From Deltaproteobacteria bacterium (GTDB lineage Bacteria > Myxococcota_A > Polyangia > JAAYKL01): a stretch of 45,054 nt of DNA. Location: the NCBI GenBank assembly GCA_016936575.1, contig JAFGXQ010000221.1, positions 1-45,054 of the forward strand, read 5' to 3'. This document shows positions 9,710 through 18,349 of the stretch, piece after piece; the first letter of the stretch is position 1, and every line of letters starts with the position of its first letter. The notes under the pieces are model-generated. The model was given only the letters and a program-made list of their open reading frames with translations. It was not told the origin of the DNA and searched no databases. Both the position numbers and the translations under genes were made by a program.

Positions 9710-9739
9710 ATTATACAATCATTTTCAGTCTTTATACAA
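9710..9739 (-). promoter_or_regulatory. Sigma-70-type promoter of the HD-GYP/rph operon
   Basis: On the minus strand a perfect -10 TATAAT (9710-9715) lies 18 bases from a weak -35 TTGTAT (9734-9739). The predicted transcript starts near 9703, about 34 bases before the start codon at 9669, which suits the ribosome site there. Confidence 0.5.
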
Positions 9740-10126
9740 GTATTTGCGACCACTCAAAATCGATTTGAACGGGGACGAATGGAAATTGGACAAATTATCC
9801 CGAATCTATCTGAAATTAATCGTAAAAAATGGATTTTCCATCAGGCGAGAAAGAGACAACTGCCCCCGCGATTATGCATTTCCACGGCAGCCGGGGGCAA
9901 TTCCCGGGGAAAATGGTTGCCACGAGCGTTTCTCCCGGAACAGCGCTGTCACCGGTGTTGAAAAACAAGTCTACGTCTCCGAGCTCCACAACGCTCCACT
10001 CCCGAATATCGCCGATAAACACTTTTCGCGCAGTCCATGGGACGCGGTTGGGGTTAATTTGCACTGGCAAAGGAAAAAAACAAGCAATGCAAGAAACAGA
10101 TATCACACGGACATAGATGTCATGAA
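9740..10126. other. Intergenic stretch between two minus-strand genes
   Basis: No gene here is firmly supported. It holds a possible short minus-strand frame (9816-10106, listed separately) and competing plus-strand frames with no family features. I see no strong terminator hairpin. Confidence 0.4.
9816..10106 (-). CDS. Possible small protein or gene remnant
   Basis: A 96-residue frame opens with GTG 20 bases after the stop of the upstream lipoprotein-like gene. The C-terminal half reads like real protein (segments such as DVDLFFNTGD and PGETLVATIFPG) and has five cysteines overall, but there is no clear ribosome site. Two plus-strand frames of similar size overlap it. It could be a small secreted protein, a remnant of a longer gene, or chance. 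Confidence 0.3.
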   Translation of the reverse strand: MISVSCIACFFPLPVQINPNRVPWTARKVFIGDIREWSVVELGDVDLFFNTGDSAVPGETLVATIFPGNCPRLPWKCIIAGAVVSFSPDGKSIFYD

Positions 10127-11569
10127 TTATTTCTCTTCCAGTCGACCGTTGCTGTTGAACTGCACCGGGTATGTAAACTGAACAGCCTGTATCAACGCGT
10201 CGTACTGTTGATTGGCTTTCTTGGGGCCTGTTACGGGGAACTCAGTTCCATCGTACTCACAGACCCAGGGTGCGTTTTGGGCATCGATGTGTTGTCGAAT
10301 CGTTTCTTTTTTCATTCCCCAAAGGATTCCGCAGGTCACATCTGATACGGTCCGAAACTGTTTCGGCGGTGCCGGGCATTGATTTTTCAGATATTTTTCG
10401 GCCGTTGTTGTGGTGAGTGAAAAGGTGCCGTTGGGAAGACTCTCAGCCGCGAGAAAAGTGCCATGGTGTTCAATGGCAAAAGATGTCCAACACTCAGTGG
10501 AATACGCCACACGGTTCAGCAGAAGGTCGGGGCGTTTATCGTTGTTGAGATCTTCAGTGCCGAACAACAGCGTCCGGTCGAAGGGGAGCGGGTAGGGAAC
10601 CACCAAATTATTTTTCACGGTGAACACATCAAACCAAAGGTCGGTTAATCCTTCATTGTAAAACGATGCCTTCCATATGCTTTCCATGATGCCGTCTCCG
10701 TTGAAGTCAAAGGTAACGACGGGGGAGAAATTGTTTTCAGAAAAATTGTCCGTTTGTTTGACGTATAGCGTTGCCACCGTCCCCTTGATGGGAACAAACG
10801 CCACAACCGCTCGCGATGTCATGCTGAATCGGAGCGACAAAAATGACCCCTGGCGGTCTGACGAATTGCCGGATACGGCGACTTCCAGATCATTGCACGA
10901 AAGCGGCTGGCGCAGCAGGGTCCACGCGCCCGTCGGTGTGTCGTAGCAGGAGGATGGCTTTTTTCTTGTTGGGGTGCCTTCTGCGAAAACTGTAGTGGCG
11001 TGTACTGTATTGGCCGGGATACTCGATTCGGGGCACGCGTATTCTTTTGAGTGGTCTGTTTTTGAGAATACCCACGGCAACCCTTGCGTCATGCGCTGAA
11101 CCGTTGTGTTGAAGAGAGATTCTCCTGAGACGTCGCCCTGGTATCCATCTGCTATTTTCAACAGTCGCCGTCCGATGGCGTCGGCGGTCCATCCTGACGA
11201 AACCAGCTGGAAAGCCTGTTGGTCAGCGCTCGAATTGGCGATGGCGCTCGCGCGTTCGCAACCGGAGGAATAGGTTCGCAGTTCAGGCCGTGTGGACCAC
11301 GCGTTGATAAATGCGTTCAGTCGCGGTTCAGACGGGGCCGGCGGCACAGTGTAATTGTTTGCGTCAGAAGGTCGTGCATCCGTCGATTCAGTTTGAGTGG
11401 TATTTCCGGTCGTGTCTGTATCTGCGTAGAGAGGCAACGGTTCAGTAAGTATTACGGTGCCCCGTTCATGTCCGGTGTCATCCGAAACGGCAGAAGCACC
11501 GCACGATGCCCCGAAGAATGTTGCGGTGTAAAAGAACAAAGATAAAAAGTGATATATGAAACGATTCAT
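10127..11569 (-). CDS. Secreted protein or lipoprotein with Asp-rich FG-GAP-like motifs
   Basis: The 480-residue product opens with a hydrophobic signal segment ending in GASC. The lipobox is poor, so lipidation is uncertain. A Thr/Asp/Pro-rich linker covers about 30-82. Two Asp/Asn-rich calcium-loop motifs, FDFNGDGIMES and EDLNNDKRPDL (near 288 and 340), resemble those of FG-GAP/VCBS beta-propeller repeats, and the surrounding segment is beta-rich. Cysteines are scattered, suggesting disulfides outside the cytoplasm. The ATG at 11569 is preferred over the one at 11572 because GGAG lies five bases before it. It follows the deacetylase gene by 39 bases on the same strand, probably in one transcript. 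I recognise no whole-length family. Confidence 0.8.
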   Translation of the reverse strand: MNRFIYHFLSLFFYTATFFGASCGASAVSDDTGHERGTVILTEPLPLYADTDTTGNTTQTESTDARPSDANNYTVPPAPSEPRLNAFINAWSTRPELRTYSSGCERASAIANSSADQQAFQLVSSGWTADAIGRRLLKIADGYQGDVSGESLFNTTVQRMTQGLPWVFSKTDHSKEYACPESSIPANTVHATTVFAEGTPTRKKPSSCYDTPTGAWTLLRQPLSCNDLEVAVSGNSSDRQGSFLSLRFSMTSRAVVAFVPIKGTVATLYVKQTDNFSENNFSPVVTFDFNGDGIMESIWKASFYNEGLTDLWFDVFTVKNNLVVPYPLPFDRTLLFGTEDLNNDKRPDLLLNRVAYSTECWTSFAIEHHGTFLAAESLPNGTFSLTTTTAEKYLKNQCPAPPKQFRTVSDVTCGILWGMKKETIRQHIDAQNAPWVCEYDGTEFPVTGPKKANQQYDALIQAVQFTYPVQFNSNGRLEEK

Positions 11570-11608
11570 CATAGCTCCATGTCACTGCAGGACAGTCTGT
11601 TGCATCGG

Positions 11609-12655
11609 CTATTGCAGCGCACTGAAATCTGTTTTCCAATACGGGGCGAGTTGCGAAACGGTTTGATTGACAATCTGGATGCCCTGCGGCGAAGGATCGT
11701 CGGGTTCCAATATTGGTGATGTCGGCGCCATTCCATTGCAGGTGGCGGCTACGGAATCGGCGAGTGCGTCGAGGTGATACCCACCTTCCAGGTAGAACGA
11801 AATGCGTCCCCCGCAGTGTTCGGCGGCTGCGGCCTGAAGCAGCTGTGTCATTACAGCGAATGCATTGGTGGATAGATTCATTCCCGCGAGGAAGTCGCGT
11901 TCATGGGCGTCATATCCGGCGCTCACCAGAATGTGCTCCGGCTTAAATTCGGCCAGTGCCGGCAGTATCACATTTCGAAACGCAAACAGGTAGTCGCCGT
12001 CTCTCAGCCCCGCCGGAAATGGAAAATTGATGGTTCTTCCTTTTCCTTCTCCTTTGCCGATTTCGTTGCTCAATCCCGAGCCTGGAAAATGGGGCCACTG
12101 GTGGAGCGAAATGTACAGCACATTCGGGTTGTCGTAGAACTGCTCCTGGGTGCCGTTGCCGTGGTGCACGTCCCAGTCCACAATGGCCACTCGCTCGGCG
12201 GATTGCGTTTTCAGCAGCGTTCCGGCGGCTACCGCAATGTTGTTTATCATGCAAAATCCGCAAGCGCGATTGCTTTCCGCGTGATGTCCAGGGGGGCGAA
12301 CCGCTGCGAAGCCCCAGTCCAGCTCGCGGGCGTGAACCTTGAGTGCTAAATCGGCTGCTCCTCCTGCGGCTTTGAGCGCGGCCTCTTTGCTCCCCTGAGA
12401 GAAAAAAGTATCCGCATCGAGATTGCCGCTGCGGCCGTCTATCTTTTCGAGAAGTAAATCAATGTATGCCTCGTCGTGGACTGTCGTCAGCAAGGTTCGG
12501 TCGGCTTCCACTGGGGAGAGATGCGTTGCCCGGCTCCACACCCCGGCCCGCTTCAATCCCTCTATCACACTGTCGAGTCTTTCCGGACACTCCGGATGAT
12601 CATACCGGGCGGTATGCTTTTTGAAACAATCATCGTACACAATGCCGATTTTCAT
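11609..12655 (-). CDS. Histone deacetylase family protein (AcuC/acetylpolyamine-type)
   Basis: The 348-residue product belongs to the zinc-dependent deacetylase superfamily, which includes AcuC, acetylpolyamine amidohydrolases and class II HDACs. The HPECPERL start (20-27), catalytic His pair in RPPGHHAE (124-125), zinc ligands in DWDVHHGNG (Asp162, His164) and the third ligand in SAGYDAH (Asp249) are all present, as is LEGGY with the catalytic-tyrosine region. All key residues are intact. The start at 12655 has GGAG six bases upstream and matches the family start; a longer frame to 12754 would cross the divergent promoter region. No acetoin genes are nearby, so the substrate (acetyl-lysine, acetylpolyamine or another amide) is open. 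Confidence 0.93.
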   Translation of the reverse strand: MKIGIVYDDCFKKHTARYDHPECPERLDSVIEGLKRAGVWSRATHLSPVEADRTLLTTVHDEAYIDLLLEKIDGRSGNLDADTFFSQGSKEAALKAAGGAADLALKVHARELDWGFAAVRPPGHHAESNRACGFCMINNIAVAAGTLLKTQSAERVAIVDWDVHHGNGTQEQFYDNPNVLYISLHQWPHFPGSGLSNEIGKGEGKGRTINFPFPAGLRDGDYLFAFRNVILPALAEFKPEHILVSAGYDAHERDFLAGMNLSTNAFAVMTQLLQAAAAEHCGGRISFYLEGGYHLDALADSVAATCNGMAPTSPILEPDDPSPQGIQIVNQTVSQLAPYWKTDFSALQ

Positions 12656-12770
12656 CTGCATCTCCTTTAGCGTAATGGGTTCGCAGCGAGTATAGCATCG
12701 ATTGACATACAGGGTATATACTCTTTGTCGGGGTCCGGATATACTGTCGTACAAACAGATGGATGGAAAG

Positions 12771-14756
12771 ATGAATCAAAATTTCAAAGATCATTGGGAT
12801 GAAGATGTCCGGTTTGATGCGGGCGCGCCGAGTATGGTGTCAACGGGAACAAAAGTTGCCGCTGTTTTGGGCATTATTGCCCTTCTCAGCATTGCGGGGT
12901 GGATTTATTACGAAGTGACCACCGTCAAGACCAGTCCTCTGAATGTAGTGGTGGGGTTGAGAGGATGGCCGGCCGAAGAGACCGTCAATGAAAATGGTAT
13001 CTCAGAAATTGAGCAGGCGACTATTGATGTGATTGACCGGTACAGCTTCAAATCAACGGTTCTGCTCGACATTCCCAAAGATGCGACCATGCAACAGATG
13101 GTTGAAAGAATGTCATCGCTGGGTGCGCAGCATGCGATTCTGATTGATGTTCAAATCAACTTTTCCAGACCCAGCCCAATCAAAGACAGAGTATTCAGCA
13201 GTGTGACGGTGACCAGCCAGGTTGCGAGCCTGGGGGAAGAAACCCCGGTGAAAGAAACATCGGTTACGTTCGGCTATGAAAGTATTTCCCAGCAAGCTGC
13301 AGCCCGAAAAGCCGCGTTCGATTCGCTGGATGTATTGCTGCCGGAGATGATTTCGCAAATGATCGAGTCAAAATCCGTGCGCAGCTTAATGAAGGCCGAA
13401 CTTTCATCGTTGAGTGCCGACGAAAAAAAGGGTGTGAATAATCTCTATCAGAAACGGAAGGAAGCGGCATCAAGGCGCAATGCCGTTTTGGGATTCAATA
13501 AAAATTGTGAGCGGGCAGACTCCGAAACGCAGGGCGATCGCGGCCCGTTGAAAGTAACTTGTTTCGGAGGCCCCTGCGCAGAACAATACGCGGTTAGTTT
13601 ATCTGAAGACGGCAATTGGGCGCTGCTTCAAAGTGAACAGTACAATCCGTATTTCGGTATCGGTCAAACCAGTGCCGGCCGGGCATCGCCTCCGGAACAA
13701 TTGCAGCTGTTGAATGTGAAAACCGGGCAAATCGAAGTGATTGATTCCACGCTCAATTATTATGGCTTTGCCTCTTTAAATACAACCGGCGAGAAAGCCT
13801 ATTTTGTAGACAAAGTCGCAAATCTATTTGCGATTATCGAATTGACGATAAAAACAAAAAAACGGAGGGTTGTGTATTCTGTCCAGGTTCCTAATCGTAT
13901 CTCTTTTCCCATGTCCTCACCGGACAATCAGCATGTCGCTTTTTTCGGCAGAGAAACCTATGACGGCGAAACGAACGCATACACAATGAATATGAACGGA
14001 GACGACATTTCGAAAGTCGCTGACAATGTTTACAGTAGCACCTGGATTGCCGTTACTGAAAACAACCATCCCCAATTGTACCTGGCGACAGTTGTGTGGG
14101 GTGCAGAAGAAAGCGAAGGTGAAAACAGCGTTGACACCGATACGTCCGCAACGGCACAGACTGAACCGTCAACCGACCTGACAACCCCGGAGAACGCATC
14201 TTCCGATGATAATTCGGTTGAACCGGCGGCGCCCCCCAACCGGAAGCATCTTGCACTGATAGATGCAAACACCAAAGAAACGGTTCACCTTATTGCCGGC
14301 AATGAACATCCGGTTTCTTCGTTCGTCGGTGCTAAAGACAGCAGTGTCTATTTTTTGTCAAATACAGACAAATGTGAACTTGGTATATTCAACGTCAATT
14401 CAAAAGAAACGGTGTGGATACAAACCCCAAAATGTTTTGACTCGGCGGTGTTGGCCGGCGACGGCTCAGTCATCGGCGTCGTGTATGAAGGCACCTTGAA
14501 TAACGGCCAATCAGACAACTCAGAAATTGTTCGATTTGATGTGTGGGGGCAAAAAATAGTGCCGCTCACAAAAAATCAGGTTGAAGAGCGAAGCATTGCC
14601 GCGGCAAACGGACAGACGATTCTGTTTGAAAAAGCCCCGTTCCGGTTCAACCGAAAATTCCCGTTGGTCACCAGCTGTATTGCAACCTACAAAGATGAAC
14701 AGTTGCCCCCCGTGACGCCTCAGGGGGAAGTCCAAGTCGATACGCAATCCCCATGA
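12771..14756 (+). CDS. Membrane-anchored protein with TolB-like beta-propeller region
   Basis: From the ATG at 12771 the product is 661 residues. One membrane helix lies at about 26-46 after a short acidic cytoplasmic tail, so most of the chain is periplasmic. Residues about 50-200 form an alpha/beta region that recalls lipoprotein/CsgG-type domains (weak). Residues about 260-640 contain repeated blade-like segments such as FPMSSPDNQHVAFFGRE and LSEDGNWALLQSE, as in TolB or WD40-like propellers. An acidic Ser/Thr-rich insert (about 445-490) interrupts it. An alternative ATG is at 12759. It is divergent from the deacetylase gene (115-base gap). I do not recognise the full-length family; a scaffold role in the envelope is inference. 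Confidence 0.78.
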   Translation: MNQNFKDHWDEDVRFDAGAPSMVSTGTKVAAVLGIIALLSIAGWIYYEVTTVKTSPLNVVVGLRGWPAEETVNENGISEIEQATIDVIDRYSFKSTVLLDIPKDATMQQMVERMSSLGAQHAILIDVQINFSRPSPIKDRVFSSVTVTSQVASLGEETPVKETSVTFGYESISQQAAARKAAFDSLDVLLPEMISQMIESKSVRSLMKAELSSLSADEKKGVNNLYQKRKEAASRRNAVLGFNKNCERADSETQGDRGPLKVTCFGGPCAEQYAVSLSEDGNWALLQSEQYNPYFGIGQTSAGRASPPEQLQLLNVKTGQIEVIDSTLNYYGFASLNTTGEKAYFVDKVANLFAIIELTIKTKKRRVVYSVQVPNRISFPMSSPDNQHVAFFGRETYDGETNAYTMNMNGDDISKVADNVYSSTWIAVTENNHPQLYLATVVWGAEESEGENSVDTDTSATAQTEPSTDLTTPENASSDDNSVEPAAPPNRKHLALIDANTKETVHLIAGNEHPVSSFVGAKDSSVYFLSNTDKCELGIFNVNSKETVWIQTPKCFDSAVLAGDGSVIGVVYEGTLNNGQSDNSEIVRFDVWGQKIVPLTKNQVEERSIAAANGQTILFEKAPFRFNRKFPLVTSCIATYKDEQLPPVTPQGEVQVDTQSP

Positions 14757-14879
14757 TTTGATTACTGGATTCGGCCCGTTTTCTCCCGATGGGCGCAGCC
14801 CGGCCGGCAGCAGGGACGGCGTTTGCCCTGTTTCAGATCAGCGGATGCGCGATGTTCAGCACACGGATGAAGCAGGAAG

Positions 14880-16016
14880 CTAATACTGGGTCCACATCAT
14901 TTCGAGGAATACCTCGTAGTGCATCATTTCGATACCGTCGATGGTGCGCTCCAGCGTATCGCGAGACACAACAATGCGTCTGCCGCTGAATCCTTCCTCC
15001 AGCAGCTTCACCAGGTTTCTGCAGTCCTTGCGAGTGGTGGTTTCGGTCGATTTTATTTCGATGGCAAAGTCTTCGCCGATGATTAAATCGACCTCTTCGC
15101 GGGTTTGTGTGCGCCAGAAATGCAGATTGGCGCGTTTGCGTTTGTAACTGCACAACGCAACGATTTCCTGCACAATAAACGATTCGAACGCCCGCCCGAA
15201 CAGATTGGACTGTGTCGGCAACGACGCGATTTGCGCCAAAAAATGAGTCACACCTATGTCGAACAGGTAAAACTTGGCGCGCTGTACCGCTTTGCGTTTA
15301 CTACCTTGCCAAGGTGTTAGAAAAAAACACAGTAAGGTATCTTCGAGCACTTCAATGTACTGCCGCACGGTCGGCCCGGACAACTGCGCATCGGATGCAA
15401 TCTTACTGTAGTTCACCTCTTCGCCGCTGAGCAGCGCAACCCGCTGAAAAAAACGTTCAAAACCTGAAATATTGCGAGAAACAGCCTCCGCTTTAATTTC
15501 GTGTTCCAGGTAGGCGTCAACATAATCGCTCATTTCTTCAAGCGGTTCGTCGCTGAGATAAATGCGCGGAATGCCGCCCCATTGCAGGTAGCGGTGCAAA
15601 TCGAATCGATTTGCTTGTTTCAACTCCCACCAGCACAGCGGATGTAACCGGGCCTGCCGTGCTCGCCCCCCCAGCATATTGGCGCCTGATCGTTTCAGTT
15701 TGCGCGCACTGCTGCCCGTGAGCAAAAAAGTTGTCTGTGTATTTTCAATCAGGCGGTGCACTTCATCCAGCAGTTCCGGAATCAGCTGGATTTCATCGAT
15801 AACCACCAGTCTTCCCGGCGCGCCGCGTACGACTTCTTCAAGTGTTGAGGGATTGGCGATAAACCGGCGTCGGTCAACCGCTTTCAACAAGTCAATGTAC
15901 ACACAATCGGACAATTGTTGTTTTATCCAGAAACTCTTCCCCGTGGAACGCGGACCAAACAACATGGTTGTTTTTTTCTGCACCAGCTCCGGCAGCTGTA
16001 TATATCGATAAATCAT
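14880..16016 (-). CDS. AAA-type ATPase with DUF4143 domain
   Basis: The 378-residue product has Walker A GPRSTGKS (21-28) and Walker B RLVVIDEIQ (69-77), then the sensor LLTGSSARKLKR, typical of the AAA_14 ATPase. A DUF4143 domain follows, with the characteristic ENYV-like region and C-terminal EEVDLIIGEDFAIEIKS, which resembles a nuclease-like Glu/Asp-x-Lys core. Such proteins are scattered among bacteria and archaea, often without conserved neighbours, and their role is unknown. The gene starts in an AT-rich stretch with no clear ribosome site and stands alone, converging with the propeller gene. Confidence 0.92.
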   Translation of the reverse strand: MIYRYIQLPELVQKKTTMLFGPRSTGKSFWIKQQLSDCVYIDLLKAVDRRRFIANPSTLEEVVRGAPGRLVVIDEIQLIPELLDEVHRLIENTQTTFLLTGSSARKLKRSGANMLGGRARQARLHPLCWWELKQANRFDLHRYLQWGGIPRIYLSDEPLEEMSDYVDAYLEHEIKAEAVSRNISGFERFFQRVALLSGEEVNYSKIASDAQLSGPTVRQYIEVLEDTLLCFFLTPWQGSKRKAVQRAKFYLFDIGVTHFLAQIASLPTQSNLFGRAFESFIVQEIVALCSYKRKRANLHFWRTQTREEVDLIIGEDFAIEIKSTETTTRKDCRNLVKLLEEGFSGRRIVVSRDTLERTIDGIEMMHYEVFLEMMWTQY

Positions 16017-16075
16017 AAAAATAATGTAATAATACTTTATAAAATATCAATAGTTTTAAAACTAGTACTTTAAAT

Positions 16076-16105
16076 TTTATAATAAACAACGTTTTTTGAT
16101 GTAAA
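16076..16105 (-). promoter_or_regulatory. Promoter of the DUF4143 ATPase gene
   Basis: On the minus strand TTTACA (16100-16105) and TATAAA (16076-16081) are spaced by 18 bases; each matches the sigma-70 consensus at five of six positions. It lies about 60 bases upstream of the ATPase start and overlaps the T-rich tail of the transketolase terminator. Confidence 0.55.
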
Positions 16106-16127
16106 ATTCGGGTCTAGTCAGACCGGA
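16102..16127 (-). terminator. Probable transketolase terminator
   Basis: Read on the minus strand, 27 bases after the tkt stop, an eight-base stem with one mismatch (arms 16108-16115 and 16120-16127, four-base loop) is followed by TTTT. It is modest in strength but correctly placed. Confidence 0.45.
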
Positions 16128-16153
16128 TTTGAGACTCAATCGTTCACATGGGG

Positions 16154-18157
16154 TTATTTGTTGAGTAGTGATTTGGCTCGGGAAATTATGTTTTCAACTG
16201 TGTAGCCGCGGTTTTGCATGCAGATATCGCCCGGGCCCGAGTGACCGAACTCGTCGTTCGAAATGACGTCGCCTTCCGCTCCCACGTACCGGCCCCAACC
16301 GAAGTGGCTGCCGGCCTCAACAGCCAATCGTTTGGCAACGGCTTTGGGCAGAACGGACTCCTTGTATTCGGAAGATTGAGCTTCAAACAAATCCCATGAG
16401 GGCAGCGATACCACCTGCGCTTGGATGCCTTCTTCTGCGAGTTTTTCAGCTGCAGCCACGCAGAGATGCACTTCCGAACCGGTGCCGATTAAGATCATGT
16501 CGGCGGCACCTTCTGCTGCGCGCAGCACGTATCCGCCTTTGGCAACCGCATCAACACTGGTGCCGGCCAGTTGGGGAAGATTCTGACGGGTCAGAATGAG
16601 CGCGGTGGGGCGGTTGCGGGTTGCAACGGCGATTTTGTACGCGCCGGATACTTCATTGCCGTCGGCCGGCCGAATCACCGAAAGATTGGGAATGAGACGA
16701 AGCGACGCCACATGCTCAACCGGTTGATGGGTCGGTCCATCCTCACCGACCGCAACGGAATCGTGGGTGAAAATATAGAGTACACCGGCTTCAGAGAGTG
16801 CCGACATGCGAACGGCATTGCGCATATAATCTGCGAACACCAGGAACGTCGCGCAATAGGGAATCAGCCCGGAGCGATGCAGGGCGATACCGTTGCAAAT
16901 GGCGCCCATGGCGTGCTCTCGAACACCGAAACGGAAATTTTGGTTTTCGTAGGAATTTTTTTGAAAATCGCCTCTCGATTTTATCAGGGTCTGGTTCGAG
17001 GGCGCCAAATCCGCAGAGCCGCCGAACAGCCCTTTGAAATGTCTGGCCAGTTCATTCAGCACCAGTCCGGATTGTCCACGGGTCGCTGCAGGTTTGTCGT
17101 CAGGGGTATAGGTAGGCAGGGTATCTGCCCAGCCGGGAGGCATCTCGTCTGAAATGTGCCGTTTGTACAACGCCGCATCCTCCGGATATTTTGCACTGTA
17201 TGCATCCAGTAGGGCGTTCCAGTCATTTTCTTTCTGCGCGCCGTCCGCTTTCGCCTGCTCCATGTGAACACGCACTTCCGACGGAACTTCGAACGGACCG
17301 AACGTCCAGTTCAGCGCTTTGCGTGTCGCGGCCAATTCATCGGCGCCGAGGGGGGAACCGTGGCAGCCCGAAGTCCCCTGCTTTTTTGGGGCACCGTATC
17401 CTATTGTGGTATGCACCCGAATCAGGGTCGGTTTATCAGTAGTGGCTTTTGCGGTGTTCAACGCCGCTTCGATGGCAGCCAAATCCGTGTCGCCCGCGTT
17501 TACTTCAAGCACCTGCCAGCCCAGCGCTTCAAACCGACCGGTGACGTTTTCGGTGAATGAAAGGTCGGTGGCGCCGTCGATGCTGATTTTGTTGTCATCG
17601 TACAATACGATGAGACGCCCGAGACCCAGATGCCCCGCAAGGGACGCGGCTTCGTTCGAGATACCCTCCATCAGGCAGCCATCTCCGACCAGACAATAGG
17701 TGTAGTGGTCGACAATGGAAAAATCGGGTTTATTGAACAGTGCCGCCATGTGGCGTTCGGCGCAGGCGAGTCCGACCGCGTTGGCAAATCCTTGTCCCAG
17801 TGGGCCTGTGGTGACTTCTACTCCGGGTATAACTGTGTTTTCCGGGTGGCCGGGGGTTTTAGAACCCCATTGCCGAAATTGCTTGATGTCTTCGAGGGAT
17901 GGTGTTTCATATCCGGTCAAATGCAACAGAGAATAGAGCAGCATACTGCCGTGGCCCGCCGAAAGTACAAACCGATCGCGGTTCTGCCAGTCGGGATTAC
18001 CTGGATTGTGATTCAGGATTTTGTTCCACAACACATATCCCATCGGCGCGGCGCCCATGGGAAGGCCCGGGTGGCCCGAATTGGCCTTTTCGATGGCGTC
18101 AGCGCTTAAAAATCGGATGGTATTGATTGCAGCAAGGTCAATGTCTTTGATGCTCAT
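16154..18157 (-). CDS. tkt: Transketolase
   Basis: The 667-residue thiamine-diphosphate enzyme moves two-carbon units between sugar phosphates in the pentose phosphate pathway. Visible motifs are SGHPGLPMG (27-35), [27 protein letters not shown], the cofactor motif GDGCLMEG (158-165) continuing to DDNKISIDG, and later REHAMGA and [15 protein letters not shown]. Length is normal for bacterial transketolase. The ATG at 18157 is preferred: GGAG lies nine bases upstream, whereas the in-frame GTG at 18172 overlaps that ribosome site. It has its own promoter and a terminator, so it appears monocistronic. Confidence 0.97.
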   Translation of the reverse strand: MSIKDIDLAAINTIRFLSADAIEKANSGHPGLPMGAAPMGYVLWNKILNHNPGNPDWQNRDRFVLSAGHGSMLLYSLLHLTGYETPSLEDIKQFRQWGSKTPGHPENTVIPGVEVTTGPLGQGFANAVGLACAERHMAALFNKPDFSIVDHYTYCLVGDGCLMEGISNEAASLAGHLGLGRLIVLYDDNKISIDGATDLSFTENVTGRFEALGWQVLEVNAGDTDLAAIEAALNTAKATTDKPTLIRVHTTIGYGAPKKQGTSGCHGSPLGADELAATRKALNWTFGPFEVPSEVRVHMEQAKADGAQKENDWNALLDAYSAKYPEDAALYKRHISDEMPPGWADTLPTYTPDDKPAATRGQSGLVLNELARHFKGLFGGSADLAPSNQTLIKSRGDFQKNSYENQNFRFGVREHAMGAICNGIALHRSGLIPYCATFLVFADYMRNAVRMSALSEAGVLYIFTHDSVAVGEDGPTHQPVEHVASLRLIPNLSVIRPADGNEVSGAYKIAVATRNRPTALILTRQNLPQLAGTSVDAVAKGGYVLRAAEGAADMILIGTGSEVHLCVAAAEKLAEEGIQAQVVSLPSWDLFEAQSSEYKESVLPKAVAKRLAVEAGSHFGWGRYVGAEGDVISNDEFGHSGPGDICMQNRGYTVENIISRAKSLLNK

Positions 18158-18203
18158 TTTTGATGTCTCCACTGTGATTATTTTTTCCGCTACGAGGCGA
18201 CTT

Positions 18204-18232
18204 CTTATGAATTAATAACATTTAATGGTCAA
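18204..18232 (-). promoter_or_regulatory. Promoter of tkt
   Basis: On the minus strand TTGACC (18227-18232) and CATAAG (18204-18209) are separated by 17 bases in an AT-rich spacer. The start of transcription would be near 18197, about 40 bases before the tkt ATG. Confidence 0.5.
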
Positions 18233-18349
18233 GGAACGCAGTCAATTTCGGGCCATTCTTTACCACTCATTTTTCAAATAGCCTAGTTATTTATCGCGAT
18301 TTGTGGTGAATAGTTCTCAGCAATGGAATGGTATCGTACTCAGGATAGG

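Noticed and set aside
9744..10181. 145-residue plus-strand frame
   Set aside because: No ribosome site or domain features, and it runs into the end of the minus-strand gene.
12702..12722. Perfect TTGACA near TATACT-like boxes between divergent genes
   Set aside because: The spacings to the -10 candidates (7, 9 or 32 bases) are wrong for a sigma-70 promoter.
17264..18109. Several plus-strand frames opposite tkt
   Set aside because: Transketolase motifs on the minus strand are unambiguous; these frames have no family features.
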